Assembly: GCA_910589415.1 (NCBI GenBank)
Contig: OU342639.1
Span: 24,560,268-24,624,267, forward strand
From: Malachius bipustulatus
Lineage: Eukaryota > Arthropoda > Insecta > Coleoptera > Melyridae
Direction: 5' to 3'
DNA length: 64,000 nt
The notes beneath the pieces are model-generated. The model did no database searches. It was not told where the DNA came from and saw only the letters and a program-made list of their open reading frames with translations. Positions within the stretch are counted from its first letter, which is position 1, and each line of letters starts with the position of its first letter. Below, in pieces: positions 37,383 through 49,531 of this stretch. The translations under genes were made by a program, and so were the position numbers.

Positions 37383-38421
37383 TGCGTTTGATGATGGGTA
37401 TAATAAATAAATTTATTATCATTATGATTTTCTTAAATAAATTATTTACCATACGTTATAGGAAAATGTAATTCCGATGGTAATTTAGCTGCTCGGCGTT
37501 ATGCGGAGACATATCCGAATCGGTATCAACCAGAGAGAAGGTTTTTCTTAAGTATATTCGTCGTCTAATCATTTTTTTTACGTAATTTTCCCTGCACAAT
37601 TGAATACAAACCCTGATTTTGATTATAGAGTGTCAGGTTTTTTATTATAAAATTATAGAATTTGAAAAACAGTTACATAGAAGTTTATAAGTTCCCAAAA
37701 TTTTTAATCGAGTATTGAATTCAAAGAATAAATGAAATTCTATGACCGGAATTTAATCCTTTTTTATCTAACTGTCTAAATACTTATTAATTAAAAGAAA
37801 AGTAGTCATACTTACCAGTGACCATGCAGTACCACAAATCTTCCTGTGTGTTTCAGCAGTCTCTTCAACGATGTCGTGTACAATAAAACATTATTTATTC
37901 TTTAAAAGGAGTGACCAAAAAGAAACACTACCAGTATAGTTGAACTGGGTGGAGTTGTTCTTAATTACTGATTTTAAATGAAAAATTGAGGAAGATGTAA
38001 ATTGAATCGTCACTTCAATAATTCATGTATATACGCTAACACATAATATGTAAACAATAAATACTTTTAGAAAATTTTTTCCAAAGATGTAATTAGTATA
38101 GAATTTTCTAGGCCACTCTATAATTAATTTAGTTTTTGAATATATTTAAGAAAATATTAATCATCACTTATTTTTGATATAAAATTAAAAACTCAAGTTG
38201 TAAGTGATTTTAATTAATCATATCAATAATCAATATTACAACCATCAATATCACCAGGACATAATTTTTTTCCAGTTTTAAAACTCACAGTAGCATGAAA
38301 TTTTTGGAACATAATTTACCTATAATCTTTCAAAGTAATTTTTTCATTAAAGGCATCTTGAGAATATCGAGAAAAAAATGGGTGAAAAAATCATCAATAA
38401 TTTTCAACAACGGCAGGTAGA
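37383..38421. other. AT-rich DNA downstream of the Spot14-like gene
   Basis: No gene or repeat structure was recognised. The likely 3'UTR of the Spot14-like gene lies between 38721 and about 38420. Confidence 0.4.
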
Positions 38422-38422
38422 A

Positions 38423-38428
38423 TTTATT
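38423..38428 (-). promoter_or_regulatory. Candidate poly(A) signal AATAAA
   Basis: TTTATT on the plus strand reads AATAAA on the minus strand about 295 bases after the Spot14-like stop codon, followed by a moderately GT-containing stretch. AATAAA is frequent by chance in DNA this AT-rich, so this is only the best-placed candidate. Confidence 0.3.
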
Positions 38429-38721
38429 CAAGACTCAAACTACATTATGCAGCATTCAAATAAATATATAAGCTAATAATATCCGTAACAATAAAACACT
38501 GATATATTAAAAAGGAATACATATTACCGGTTCATGACTTACAATTTTAATAATAATAATAGTAATAATAATATTAATATACCAACAAATAATAATAAGA
38601 ATAATAAAATTCCCGTATGTACAAATGACTCACATTTGAGAGTGAATCCAGCGTTCCTTAATCTACGAAACATCCTCACAGTAATAATAATAAATTACAA
38701 TAACTGATACAACAAAAGGTA

Positions 38722-39349
38722 TCAAACGGGACCTCCAATATCATTCTGGTACCTCTGAGTGACGTACTGCGCGACCTCGGCCATTTGTTTTAAAGAACTA
38801 GTAAGTCCGGCGAGGTGCCTCCTGAACTCCTCCGCGAGCTGCTCAGTCCTGGATGTCCCCTGACCTCCAAATCCGGCCTCAACCCGGGGATTTGGTTCCT
38901 CGATTCCTGAATCTAACTCTGTGCTAACGTCTGATTCGGTATCGCTCATCGTCGACGCAGAAGAATTCGTAGATGTGACACTGACAGTCGATGGTCTTCT
39001 GGCGTGACCTTTTACGAATAAATGCCCCGTTTTTCCTTCACTTTCCTCTTCCGTACAACCATGACTCCATAGCAGGTCACCTTTGACACCGTTCAACAAG
39101 TTGTACACCTGGAAGAGGTCTTCAGATTGGAAGAGTTCCTGCACGCAGCGCTTCTTATGTCTGGCGCCATGTTTCTCGCAAAGAGCTGGATCGTGGTCGT
39201 CGCCGACTTTTAGACCCATCAAACGGGAAGGAACCAGGATCGTGTCGTCCATTAAATTTACTACTTTGACGAAACGCTCCATCAGATTTAAAATACTTTG
39301 ATGGGAGGACTCGGTGTCGTCGTTCCTAGCTATCCGCTTCAGGCAGTTC
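38722..39349 (-). CDS. Spot14/MID1IP1-like protein, terminal coding exon
   Basis: This exon encodes about 209 of 223 residues of a THRSP/MID1IP1 (Spot14/MIG12) family protein. Members in vertebrates promote acetyl-CoA carboxylase polymerisation and lipogenesis, and MIG12 also binds the microtubule-associated protein MID1. Both conserved ends of the family are visible. An N-terminal helix carries 'NLMDDTILVPSRL' (human: NNMDQTVMVPSLL). A C-terminal helix carries 'HLAGLTSSLKQM' and 'VTQRYQNDIG' just before the TGA at 38722-38724. The middle (about residues 130-175) is acidic and Ser/Thr-rich with 'DSGIEEPNP', probably disordered. An ATG at 39282 exists, but the frame stays open upstream to an acceptor (TTTCTTATAG, AG at 39350-39351). 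The exon therefore begins at 39349 with one base completing a codon started in exon 1. Its GC and codon use are clearly higher than the surroundings. Family assignment is by recognition of motifs, not by a search. Confidence 0.9.
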
Positions 39350-39905
39350 CTATAAGAAATTAAGATTGGTAATTATTTCGTCTTGTTTGTTTGGGAAGTT
39401 TATGATTGATGATGAAAGACTTAAGTACCTATACTAAAATTAAGTTGAATGAATCTTCTTCATTCAATCTTTTTTACCATCCATCAATGGAAACACCGAA
39501 ATTATCTTTTCGAAAAAAAATTCATGGAATCTGAAAAACCTCCGGTCATTGTATGCAGTTACACAATCGTTCATAAATAAATAATGCCAGAATTCCTACA
39601 TAAACTTACGAATTTTAATTTCAAAAAAAAAACAAACAATGAACAATAAAAAATTTGCATAAATTATGTCTGAAGTAAATAGCAACGCAAGAATCAAAGT
39701 TCATAAATCATAAAGAGGATCAGCAAAAACTAGCACAGTGCACAGCCCGTGCTCATGACACAATCATGACACTTATCGGCGAGAATTTTCGACTTTCATC
39801 TTTGTAATTACTATTGTAAAAAGCTTTAAACTCTCGACAATGAAACTGGAAAGTATCGGTTTTTATTATAGGTACATACACTTATACACTCTATAATAAT
39901 GTATA

Positions 39906-40420
39906 TACAGGGTGCACACTCTTAAAAGAAGTACTTTTAGAATTAAAGTAATTTTTTTTGCTCAACATGAATAAGCTATGATGAAGTAGATATATGAAGA
40001 AGAAGACTTCGTTCGCTCTTTTATTTCTTATAGGCACCATTTTGGATTTATACCTATTATGATTGTGTAAAATTCAATCTGGCGTCAGCTAGAAATTAAG
40101 ATAATCGTCGCTGCTTTTCCACAACTTTTTCTCAAGATAATGCTGAAGAAAATTAATAAAAAAGACAACTTTCTATACCGAATACCTTATCATATGAAAA
40201 TTAAGAAACCAAGTAGGTAATAATATGATTCATATCGACGTATTTGGATGAACATTTTTTACGTTTTTTTTCGAAAAAGAATAAAAATTTTGAATTTTTT
40301 AATGTTATTTATTTTGGTTTCTTGGATTTTTTTTATTACCTACAGAATGACATGACATGAAAAAACAATATGGCGGCCATTTGGCTATGAAAACTCTGGG
40401 ATCTAGTCGGCTTTTGAGAA
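39906..40420. repeat. Single-ended TACAGGGTGCACACTC fragment
   Basis: It begins TACAGGGTGCACACTCTTAA and ends near 'CAATATGGCGGCCATTTGGC' and 'ACTCTGGGATCTAGTCGGCT'. The latter is shared with the nested element at 16289-16920. The partner arm is absent. Confidence 0.5.
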
Positions 40421-41574
40421 TTTTTGTTAGGAAAATATCGATTCTTCATTACTCATCCTCTATAGATAATATCTTTTTATAAAAATCTATTACTCTAGAG
40501 TCCATCTAAAAAAATAATATTTTAAATACCTACGTGTACCTATAATAGACCTCTACACGTAGTAATTCCTAGAAATTGATTGTTTTTTTTTCAAATAGGT
40601 AAAGCCTGATATTGTTAAAATAAAAACGAGAAAATAAAATAGAATAATGTTCAGTAATTACAAAGGATAATTAAAATTCTCATAATAACTAAATACCTAC
40701 TTAATACGGAAGCCACAAAATGCACACATGTTCGTGATTTTCTTAAAATATTCCTATTGCATTACCATAATTACCAGAAAAACCTACATCTTCTGTTTAG
40801 TTTATCTTCACTCACATACTTATAGGTACCTATATATATAAAATAAAGCACCCATGTTGGTATTTCGTTTTTAAATGTGTCATGTACCTACCTACCTAAT
40901 GTTCCAGAATTTACTACCTACGATATATTTTCCGATCGGAAGATTTCAATAAACTAACCCGTAATTAGTAGGTATAGGTACATACTTTAGCATTAACTTA
41001 CACTTAGTAGGTATTACCTAATAATGCCCCAACAGACAAAAATTTTTATCGCTTTACATACCAATTATTGATATACCTATTATACCTAATACCTATACTA
41101 CTTACGTAGTTACATATTTTATATGGGTATTCTGAACAACTAATAGATGTATTCCCTTTAATTATAGCTAATTATACGAGTCGCCATTAGAAACATAAAA
41201 AAACCTTGTTTTTTTTTCATAAAATGAACAAAGTATTTAATTTCATTTAACGTCGACCTATTTCCGCAACTATTGCCAGTCTTTTCATTGCCTGTAAATT
41301 TTGCCATAAATCTGCATCCACCATTATATCTATAGGTATCTATGTCGAGTAAGGATCTTTAACATGTCCAACTTTAATCTTCGAAGTCCAGAATCTAATC
41401 TTGATTCAGTCAGATTTAGAGGAGACGTTTATCCTGTTCCATCAGTATGAATAGTCCTCTACAAGTTTTCAAGAACATATTATTGAAGGTACCCGCATCT
41501 TAATGGCTTTGGTGATATGTAAAAAAACCTTCACAAGCATCGATTGTTATTTATTTATAAATTGACGTAATTAC

Positions 41575-41960
41575 TATTTCCGTGCCATTTGAAAAATGCG
41601 CCTCCTGAAATTTTTCAAAGTCAAGGTCTATTACCTAGCTTTAGAAATTTCAGTTTCATTCCGTTGAAAACATGCTTTACCCTGTTAATTATTAGCCTCA
41701 AGTTTTGTTAAACCTTGCATACAGGTGTTCAAGAAAACATTATTTTTTACGAAAACTCCAGTGGAGCGTTTGTAAAACTACTCGATCAATACTGCTCAAA
41801 TACGATACTAGCCAACTCTTTCTAGAGGTCTAATTCCTACAAAATTAATTTTCTTAGATTGAAAATTGCAAGTGAGAAAAACGGATTTTTGTAAACTTTG
41901 CGAAGAGACACTTACAAAAATTTAAACACCTTATAGGGCGTTTTAAAATCTGCGGGCAGA
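41575..41960 (+). repeat. Interspersed repeat, copy 4 (diverged)
   Basis: It shares 'CTCCTGAAATTTTTCAAAG', 'ATTAGCCTCAAGTTTTGTTA' and 'GATACTAGCCAACTC'-type blocks with the 30.1-31.4 kb copies, but more diverged. Confidence 0.55.
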
Positions 41961-42547
41961 CGAATTTTAAAGAAACAGTTATTTTGTGTTCCATATTATA
42001 TGATTCATAGAGAATCAACGGACATTTGATGATGGTCTGTACCAAAACGTATATGGTTCAAGAGGATTCAAGGATTTACCCCCGAAAGAAAATTTGCCAA
42101 AGTTGTTCTTCTTGGATGGCTCTTGGTTACCTACATGGATGAACTCAAATGGTCGTCCGGCTCTGCTATTTGGCATCCTGGATATTGGTGGTATACGCAG
42201 AAAAGACTTAGTGTCTCCGGAACTACTACTACAGTTTCGATAATTTCATCCCCTCAATTATATATTCTTTTTTTGGTCGCTGTGCATTTGCGTATATTAT
42301 TGCAAGGCAGTGTGAATGAATTTCCGTAGTTACAGTGGGGAGAGAATAAAATCGGTGGATTAAGCTATCTATGAGAGGCACGTTACAAGAATCTTACCCT
42401 CTATAGAAAATGGGTTCGGTATAAATTTTAGCCAGTATAAGACGAGGGCCCAAGTTGATATAGTGTTTGGAAAAAAAAAGATGATAATACAGTAAAAACC
42501 GATTAGAGTTTAGATTTATTATTTACTTAACAAGCACCCCCCTTTTG

Positions 42548-43573
42548 ACTGGCGTGAAAACAGCTGCTAAAAAGATAGCTGACAATTTTTGAACGCACTA
42601 TACCTACATACTTTGAAATATTAATTTCTGGAAAATATAAAAATAATTTCTGGTGAATCTTGTAGGAACTAATTCTGGTGCTTTTCTGTATTTTTTTCTA
42701 AATTTTCCTATTTTGGCAAATCGAGTTATTTAATTTTTCCCTTTATTGGGGATGAACGACATGATTTAAAATTCAGGCCGCTGTAGTTGTTTGCAAGAAA
42801 TTATTTCTGGTGTACCTTGAAGGTACTGATCCTAGCGTTCTTCTGTAATTTATTTAGAATTTTCCTATTTTGGAAAATCGAGTTATTTAATTTTTCACTT
42901 TAATAGGGATGAACGACATGATTTAAAATTCAGGCCGCTGTAGTTGTTTGCAAGAAATTATTTCTGGTGTACCTTGAAGGTACTGATCCTAGCGTTCTTC
43001 TGTAATTTTTTTAGAATTTTCCTATTTTGGAAAATCGAGTTATTTAATTTTCCCTTTAATGGGGATGAACGACATGATTTAAAATACACGCCGCTGTAGT
43101 TGTTTGCAAGAAATTATTTCTGGTGTACCTTGAAGGTACTGATCCTAGCGTTCTTCTGTAATTTTTTTAGAATTTTCCTATTTTGGAAAATCGAGTTATT
43201 TAATTTTCCCTTTAATGAGGATGAACGACATGATTTAAAATTCAGGTCGCTGTAGTTGTTTGCAAGAAATTATTTCTGGTGTACCTTGAAGGTAGTGATC
43301 CTAGCGTTCTCCTGTATTTTTTTTAGAATTTTCCTATTTTGGAAAATCGAGTTATTTAATTTTCTCTTTAATGGGGATGAACGACATGATTTAAAATACA
43401 CGCCGCTGTAGTTGTTTGCAAGAAATTATTTCTGGTGTAACTTGAAGTTAGTGGTCCTAGTGTTCTTCTGTAATTTTTCGAAATTTTTCGTATTTTGTCA
43501 AAAAAATATACTTATACAAATAGTGCGCTCAAAAATTGTCAGCTATCTTTTTAGCAGCTGTTTTCACGTCAGT
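42548..43573. mobile_element. MULE-like element with 55-bp TIRs carrying a 156-bp minisatellite
   Basis: TIRs start ACTGGCGTGAAAACAGCTGC on the left and ACTGACGTGAAAACAGCTGC on the inverted right. They run about 55 bases with two mismatches visible. Immediately outside, 'CCCCCTTTTG' occurs on both sides (42538-42547 and 43574-43583), a perfect 10-bp direct repeat. A target duplication of 9-11 bp with long TIRs is characteristic of Mutator-like elements. The interior is a tandem array of about five and a half 156-157 bp units (see 42644-43490). There is no transposase, so it is non-autonomous. It lies in the intron of the Spot14-like gene. Confidence 0.75.
42644..43490. repeat. Tandem array, period 156-157 bp
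   Basis: 'TTATTTCTGGTG' recurs at 42801, 42958, 43114, 43270 and 43426, with a diverged first copy near 42644. The units are over 90% alike by eye and include 'GGGGATGAACGACATGATTT' and 'CGCTGTAGTTGTTTGCAAG'. The array fills the interior of the MULE-like element. Confidence 0.9.
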
Positions 43574-45550
43574 CCCCCTTTTGTCACAATTTACTGATGG
43601 TTAAAGGAATTTGAACACGCAAACCGAATTGGATTGAAATTGCTTTTAAAAAGTTTGTTAGTGGTTTTGAGGCTCATCAGCTTTTTGATTTTTTCTAAAA
43701 GCAGAACGTGTAAGAATTTTCCATTTTCGTCAAGAGATTCATGAAGATGAAGAAACTCCGACAATGACCAAAAAACAGTGAGCTGGCCTATGTAAATGTA
43801 ATTACGCTACATAGTAAGAAGGTAAAATAGGTACAGTCAGAGATGGTACCTTGAAAATTGAAGTGTTCAATTATTCCCTTATGATAGCTTTACCTCCCCA
43901 TTTTTTAGCAGAAAAGTGATGAAACACCGGCCGTATTGTATGACTTTTGACTATTTTTGGCTCTCAAAAGGCAGATAGAAGATTTTCGTCTAAGGAACAG
44001 ATTGATACCACAGCTAAACGATTGCCTTGAAGGTATTCCAAATCTTGAAAAATTTTAACCGTTTTTTTTTCTTATAATAATAGGTTTGGGTCCCCCTGTT
44101 ATATTATTAAATCATATAGGTATTTACACCTTGACCGCATAAATTGAAACATAAATAGATCGACATTAATAAGGAAACCTGTCTAGAATAATTATATTAA
44201 CACACTGTACGTATACATAACTGATAATTGGAATTTATCATTAATTCATTAATGAAAACAAACGTTTATATGATCGTTCAGATTCAGACAAAGAGGTCAT
44301 CGACATGATACTTTGGATCTAGTTTTTCTAAGTAAACAATTTTCTTAGCGTGTCGTATTATAGTACCTACCTAAGTTTAAATCTAGGCTAACTAAGTGTT
44401 ATTAACTTTATGAGTTAAATATCAAAATGAGTGTGTTGTAAACAATTTTTTTGCAACATAGGTAAGTATATGCTTTACAATAGCGATGAACTAATTTTTA
44501 AGAGAGATAAATTACAAAGAATACTGACTGATAAGGTTACTAAAGGCAAAAATAGAAATAGGTAGGTACTTGAGGACATAATATGATGGATATGCAAAAA
44601 CCTTGTTTTTGACTGTAAATAATTGGCTATATGCATTTTTTTACCCTAATTATACAATTAATTTGGAAATGGTTGCTTTGAAAATTGCCAAAACAAAATT
44701 TATATAGTAATTTCTGTATACCTTACATCAGTATGGCATGACTATAACATTTATTTTATGATTACGATTGTATAACTGGGTTGTATAATGATGGTTTTAT
44801 GACTAATTTGCCAATTTAGAGGAATGTTTTTGTTTCTGAAATTTTATGAAGTTGTTAAACAAGCCTTAACATTAACTGTTCACAAATGATCAAGTTATTT
44901 AACAATTTATATTTCAATGTCTGATAAAACTTGTTACAAAATTCAAGCTACTCCTCATCTGATAGGAGGAGGAATAGGTAGAGGTAGAAGCAGGTATATA
45001 TTTATCATTTTTGCAAACTGATAATCTTATTAGACTCAGGAAATACCTATATGATTATGATTTATGACATTACATATCTTGGTCGCTTTTATCACTAACA
45101 TCAACGTAAGTACAAGGTAAAATTTGATGTGATGTGACTGTTAATTTATGAAAAATTTAATGATGAAATTTCGTGACATAAAATTAGATCAGTTTAAACA
45201 TTCGATGTGTGGCAATCAAAAGCAACAAATTGGTAAAGGATACATGTTAAACAATGACCCAATAAAGTACAAATAACATACTTTTACAACGCACACACAT
45301 AAACAAATTTCACAATTAAAAACACCGCATCTATTACAGCACTACTAGCACTAGCACTATTGTCAAGGCTATGTTTTGTTGTCTTTACTTTCTATCAACT
45401 CTTTCTTCGAAGGTTGAAAGCAAAGTCAACAACATATTTCTCCAAACAAATAGTAGCATCTCTTTCACTTGCCTCATTTCATCATCAATCAAAATAAAAA
45501 AAAAAAAACAAAGTAATATTAATTATTATGAATTATTATTAGGTACATAC

Positions 45551-45594
45551 CTGCTATTTTCCAAACTGGTGGTAATATTCCCTGGATAATTCAT
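45551..45594 (-). CDS. Spot14/MID1IP1-like protein, first coding exon (start codon)
   Basis: This is the predicted 5' coding exon of the Spot14-like gene. The ATG at 45594-45592 is followed by 13 further codons (MNYPGNITTSLENS) and two bases (AG), then a donor CAG|GTATGT at 45550. The terminal exon begins with the single base G that completes the split codon (AGG, Arg), so the phases match exactly. An in-frame TGA lies only 9 bases before the ATG (45601-45603), and the -3 position is A, so this ATG is a sensible start. No longer competing frame was seen. Joined, the protein is 223 residues, slightly longer than human MID1IP1. The exon pairing is an inference from splice signals and phase; a cDNA read across the junction would settle it. 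An alternative first exon elsewhere cannot be excluded. Confidence 0.65.
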
Positions 45595-47250
45595 TCTCGA
45601 TCACTTGACTATGACTTGATGGAAAGGAAGTTAATTCTTATAGAATGTCTTTGATGATTTGATGACTTGCAAGCAATGCAAAATGCGACAATACGAACTG
45701 GAATGTTTGGCGATCACAGACAGAAGTTGTTGCAGTAAAAGTAGTAGGTATCAAAATTAAATAAACCTATCTCCAGGCTGTACAATAATAATTACAATTT
45801 GTGTAATCCAGATTAAAATTTACACAACCGAGATAATTATTAAAACAAGTGGTTACTGTTACTATAGCACCAACAGCAGCATCAACACCGACAACACCGA
45901 CACCAACACTAGCACTAAACCAGCACCAGGACCAGGACCAGGACCACGAGGTAGGTTTCAAGGTAGCTTGAGATTGGTAGGTAGTTGATAGCGTGACGGA
46001 TGATCAGATAATGCAAACTGAACAGGTAAAAAATAACACTGATCCACACGTCGAACAGCCGTGAGCTTTTTTCCCTTTCCTATTTATGCTGCTTATTGTG
46101 CTAGTGCTATATCGTGTCAAGTGTTTATATATGAAATGAATAGGTACCTTATATTCCTCAACTACTGTCAAGGTTCCCTCCTAACACATTTGTATGATCC
46201 GTGATCACACACTTGACACTTGATGCACTATAGTACCAGTACCACTGAGTGCTTTGGTGTTGGAAAATTCTCTTATAGCCGGCACTTTGGACTTTTCAAA
46301 GATTCAGTAATTAATAATTCAAATCGTCTATTATATCAACTGAACAATCCAATTAGGTATTACTTTATAAGTATACAATGCATAGGTATTACACCTCTGC
46401 AGCCACTTTATAAATATGTAAATAATTTGGTCAGAATCTCAGCAGAGTAACGAAGTGGAATTGGAATGAAGCAAAGGCACAATCAACCACTTAAAGTGTT
46501 TCAGCGGAAACCAAATCATCAATTATTTCACCCTCAATCCCAATTTATCTCAATTGGGAGGAGTAGGTAGGTTATATATGAGTAATATGATTCACTTTTC
46601 GTTCTAATCACTTTTGATGATGCCCTGATTGATCCCTTTATATTATTCAATGACGAATTCACAACATTGCACATACTACTATGATCATTATTGTTATTGC
46701 TTGATATTGGTTGTGATTGGACTAAAGGAACCAGACGATATGAGGTTGGATGTTACAGGACAGGCTGCTGAAAATCAAGACTAGCCCTCCCCAATTCACT
46801 ATTTCACTAATCACACGGTGAAACGGATCGTGTCTCGCTTCCTCTCTTCTCTCTCTAAAGCTATAGAACATGACCAACATACGACTGAGGCTCTGGAATT
46901 TACCAGCCGAACAACGAAATACACGCTTGCTTTAAAATCGATACAACTGGCTGAAAGTTATTTCAGTTCAGTTTGAATTATTCTAATCTAATTAAGAAAA
47001 ATCGAGGATAAAAAGTTTTTTTTTTAAACAATCTACCTACATATTATTTTTAACTTTATTAGATTGCCTCAAAGATACGCGCAGTATTCGTGTTAACTGT
47101 TCTTTTATAATAAATATTTTAAATTAAATGATTGCCCAGACCGTTATTCGACGTCGCCAACCAGAATACTCCAGAGCACCATCAGTCAGGCCACAATGCT
47201 CACGTTTCATTGGCTTTCAGACATCGAAAGGAATTCTACTAATTAGGGTG
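45595..47250 (-). other. 5' flank of the Spot14-like gene (5'UTR/promoter region, unresolved)
   Basis: This is the sequence upstream of the start codon. It contains a CAG/CCA-rich low-complexity stretch (about 45860-45950) and a CT-rich segment with higher GC (46840-46870). On the minus strand near 46890-46905 there is a TCAGTC resembling an arthropod initiator; a second, TCAGTT, lies near 46016-46021. I cannot choose a transcription start from sequence alone. The small open frames here (45767-45961, 46220-46450) are low-complexity or unsupported. Confidence 0.3.
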
Positions 47251-47557
47251 TTTCAAATTTTATAAATGGTTCCAATTATTATAATATTAATTCTAGAGCT
47301 GAAATCAACTTTTGTTTATCAACAATCCCAAGTCGCAACAATTTAAAAAAAATTAATTTTTTTTATTATTTTTTTTGTAGGTAGATTCGACCCGAAAAAT
47401 GACTGAATATGGGTGTCATCGGATTATGGACTTGTACCTACTGTAAGTATACCTACATAATACCATAATACATAATAATTATACGCATACTTATATCTCA
47501 AAAAATACTAAAAGTAAAAGTCCGTATAAGATTAAATACCTATAGGTGTGCCTAACA

Positions 47558-47596
<39 letters not shown>

Positions 47597-48183
47597 ACAT
47601 ATTTTCTAAGGTTCTATTATACCTAAGTATAGGTGAAGTAAGATGCACCTTATAGGTATTATCGGCACCTTATAGGTAAGACCTTATACCTACCTAAATT
47701 TTGAATATCTATGAAGAAGTAAATAAGTATCCCTTATCAATGGCAAGAGTTTTTTGAATTTCAATATCCTATAGAATGACGCATTTACAGTTTTAAATGC
47801 AATCGTGGTGGTTATTTACCTAAATAAATATCTTTAATAATACCTATAGGTCCATCGATACACTGAACGATTCGTAACAAAAAAAAAAGAAAAATCAATA
47901 CAAAACAACTTCTTTTCAATTTTCTACCGTAGAACCACTAGCGGTTGTATAAATAAGTAAACAGAAACCTTTTATACCTACCTACAAAAAAAAATATAAA
48001 AATAATACCAAGATCTAATTTTTTCTAAAAAAAAAAATATGTAAGTAGTACCTACTACCTTTATAGGTAGCTATACAAAAACGAAATTATTGTTTTAATT
48101 AAAAAATATAGAAAATATAGGTAAGGGTACCTAAACCAAGGTACCTATATATAAGTAGCAGGTTTTGTAAATAGGTAAGTATT
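47251..48183. other. AT-rich DNA with TACCTA micro-repeats, no gene
   Basis: Multiple 'TACCTATAGGTA'-like tracts and the (AATA)n run; otherwise nothing was recognised. Confidence 0.5.
47559..47596. repeat. (AATA)n microsatellite
   Basis: About nine uninterrupted AAAT-type units. Confidence 0.95.
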
Positions 48184-49164
48184 ACCCAAACAGCACAAAG
48201 TAGTCCTATGGACGTCCAATGGACATCCCTCTATGTACCAACGGACGTCCATAGGACGTCCGTTTTTGTCCTATGGACGTCCATGGGACGTCCACTCAGT
48301 GTCCATTTGTCACAACTTTGGACATCCGCAGGATGTCCGTTACCGGACGTCCATAGGATGTCCGTTATCGGACGTCCATAGGGACTCCGTTATCGGATGT
48401 CCATAGAGAGTCCGTTATCGGTGTCCACAAAGCATTTGCTGATAAATATCTTAGTGAGGAACAAAAGACAGAAAATATTCGATAAGTCTTGAAATTTAGA
48501 GTTTTGAAAAATCCAATAAATGTAGTGAATATAGGTATATAGGTATATGGTAATTTTCTGTTTTGAAAACAACGTTGATAACGGCTAAAAGATACAGGAA
48601 AACGACTAGGTACTCACCTACTTACGTGTTTCTATCATTAAGTTTTACGTAAAATCTGGTAATTTTCATTGAAAAGTTGTTAATTATATTAGTTTATGAT
48701 AATATTGATAAACTTAAGGAAAATATTTTTTTGGATTTTTCACAAACTCTAAAAATTAAAGATTCATCGAATTTCTTTCTTTTGTTCACTGTAGGTATAA
48801 TGCAGATGTCTTCATCTTCACGCTAGCAGTCTTGAGTTTGATGGGAATGGCGGAAGTCTTTCCTTGGGACGAATTAATGTATAATGTAGGAATGTGGATT
48901 GTATGATAGTGGAAGAATGGAAGATGGGGTGGTTAGCGCGTGCGTGCGCACTTGTGCTGCTATTCTCTTCCTCTCTGCGACAGCACGTCATGCGCAATAG
49001 TCAAAAATAACTCGATGGACGTCCAATGGACGTACTTTTGTGGACGTACATAGGAAGTTCGTGCGGAGAAGTCCGTAGGACGTCCATTTATTGTCCATGG
49101 ACCAATGGACGTATAATGGATACTCAACGGACGTCCATAGGACACTCGGTGCTATCTGGGTAGG
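48184..49164. mobile_element. ~980-bp element with GGACGTCC-rich subterminal repeats
   Basis: The left end ACCCAAACAGCAC and the inverse of the right end, ACCCAGATAGCAC, form short TIRs. Subterminal blocks at 48200-48430 and 49010-49150 are packed with variants of GGACGTCCATAGGACGTCC, a palindromic motif (GGACGTCC) in many copies and both orientations. The AT-rich interior (about 48440-48900) has no transposase. No clear target duplication was found. The layout suggests a non-autonomous DNA transposon whose subterminal repeats could be transposase-binding sites. Confidence 0.7.
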
Positions 49165-49531
49165 TACCCAATACATATCTTATAGTTGAAAAATATTTGT
49201 TGAAAAATCGAATTGAAAAAGAATAATAAAAAATACATAGGAAAAAAAACTTAAAAATAAAAAAATATGCATAAGGTATAGGTACCTAATTGAAATAAAA
49301 TTTCAAATTTTGTATTATAGGATTTTGCATCTTTATTGCGTCTTTTTCATTTTGCGACATTGGGTTTTTCAATTTTCTTCACAATTTCACTTTTTTCATA
49401 GAGAAGTATTAGGAAGTAGGTATCTAGGTATAGGTTATATCTGTCTGATTTATCTGGCCAGAACCAATTTATTCCTTTCCTCTCCATATGAAATATGAAT
49501 TAAATGAAAAATCTCCTATTAACGGCACTTA

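Larger units (their letters stand above)
39350..45550 (-). other. Intron of the Spot14/MID1IP1-like gene (6.2 kb)
   Basis: The predicted intron runs from donor GTATGT at 45550-45545 to acceptor TTTCTTATAG at 39350. It is AT-rich. It holds a TACAGGGTG-terminus fragment (39906 to about 40420), a copy of an interspersed repeat (about 41575-41960), a MULE-like element with an internal minisatellite (42548-43573) and numerous TACCTACCTA-type micro-repeats (40500-41110). The 42050-42480 and 43600-45540 stretches show nothing recognisable. No convincing additional exon was seen on either strand. Confidence 0.6.

Noticed and set aside
42644..43490. CRISPR or coding repeat
   Set aside because: The 156-bp units are head-to-tail without spacers and carry no consistent open frame; best read as a minisatellite inside a transposon.
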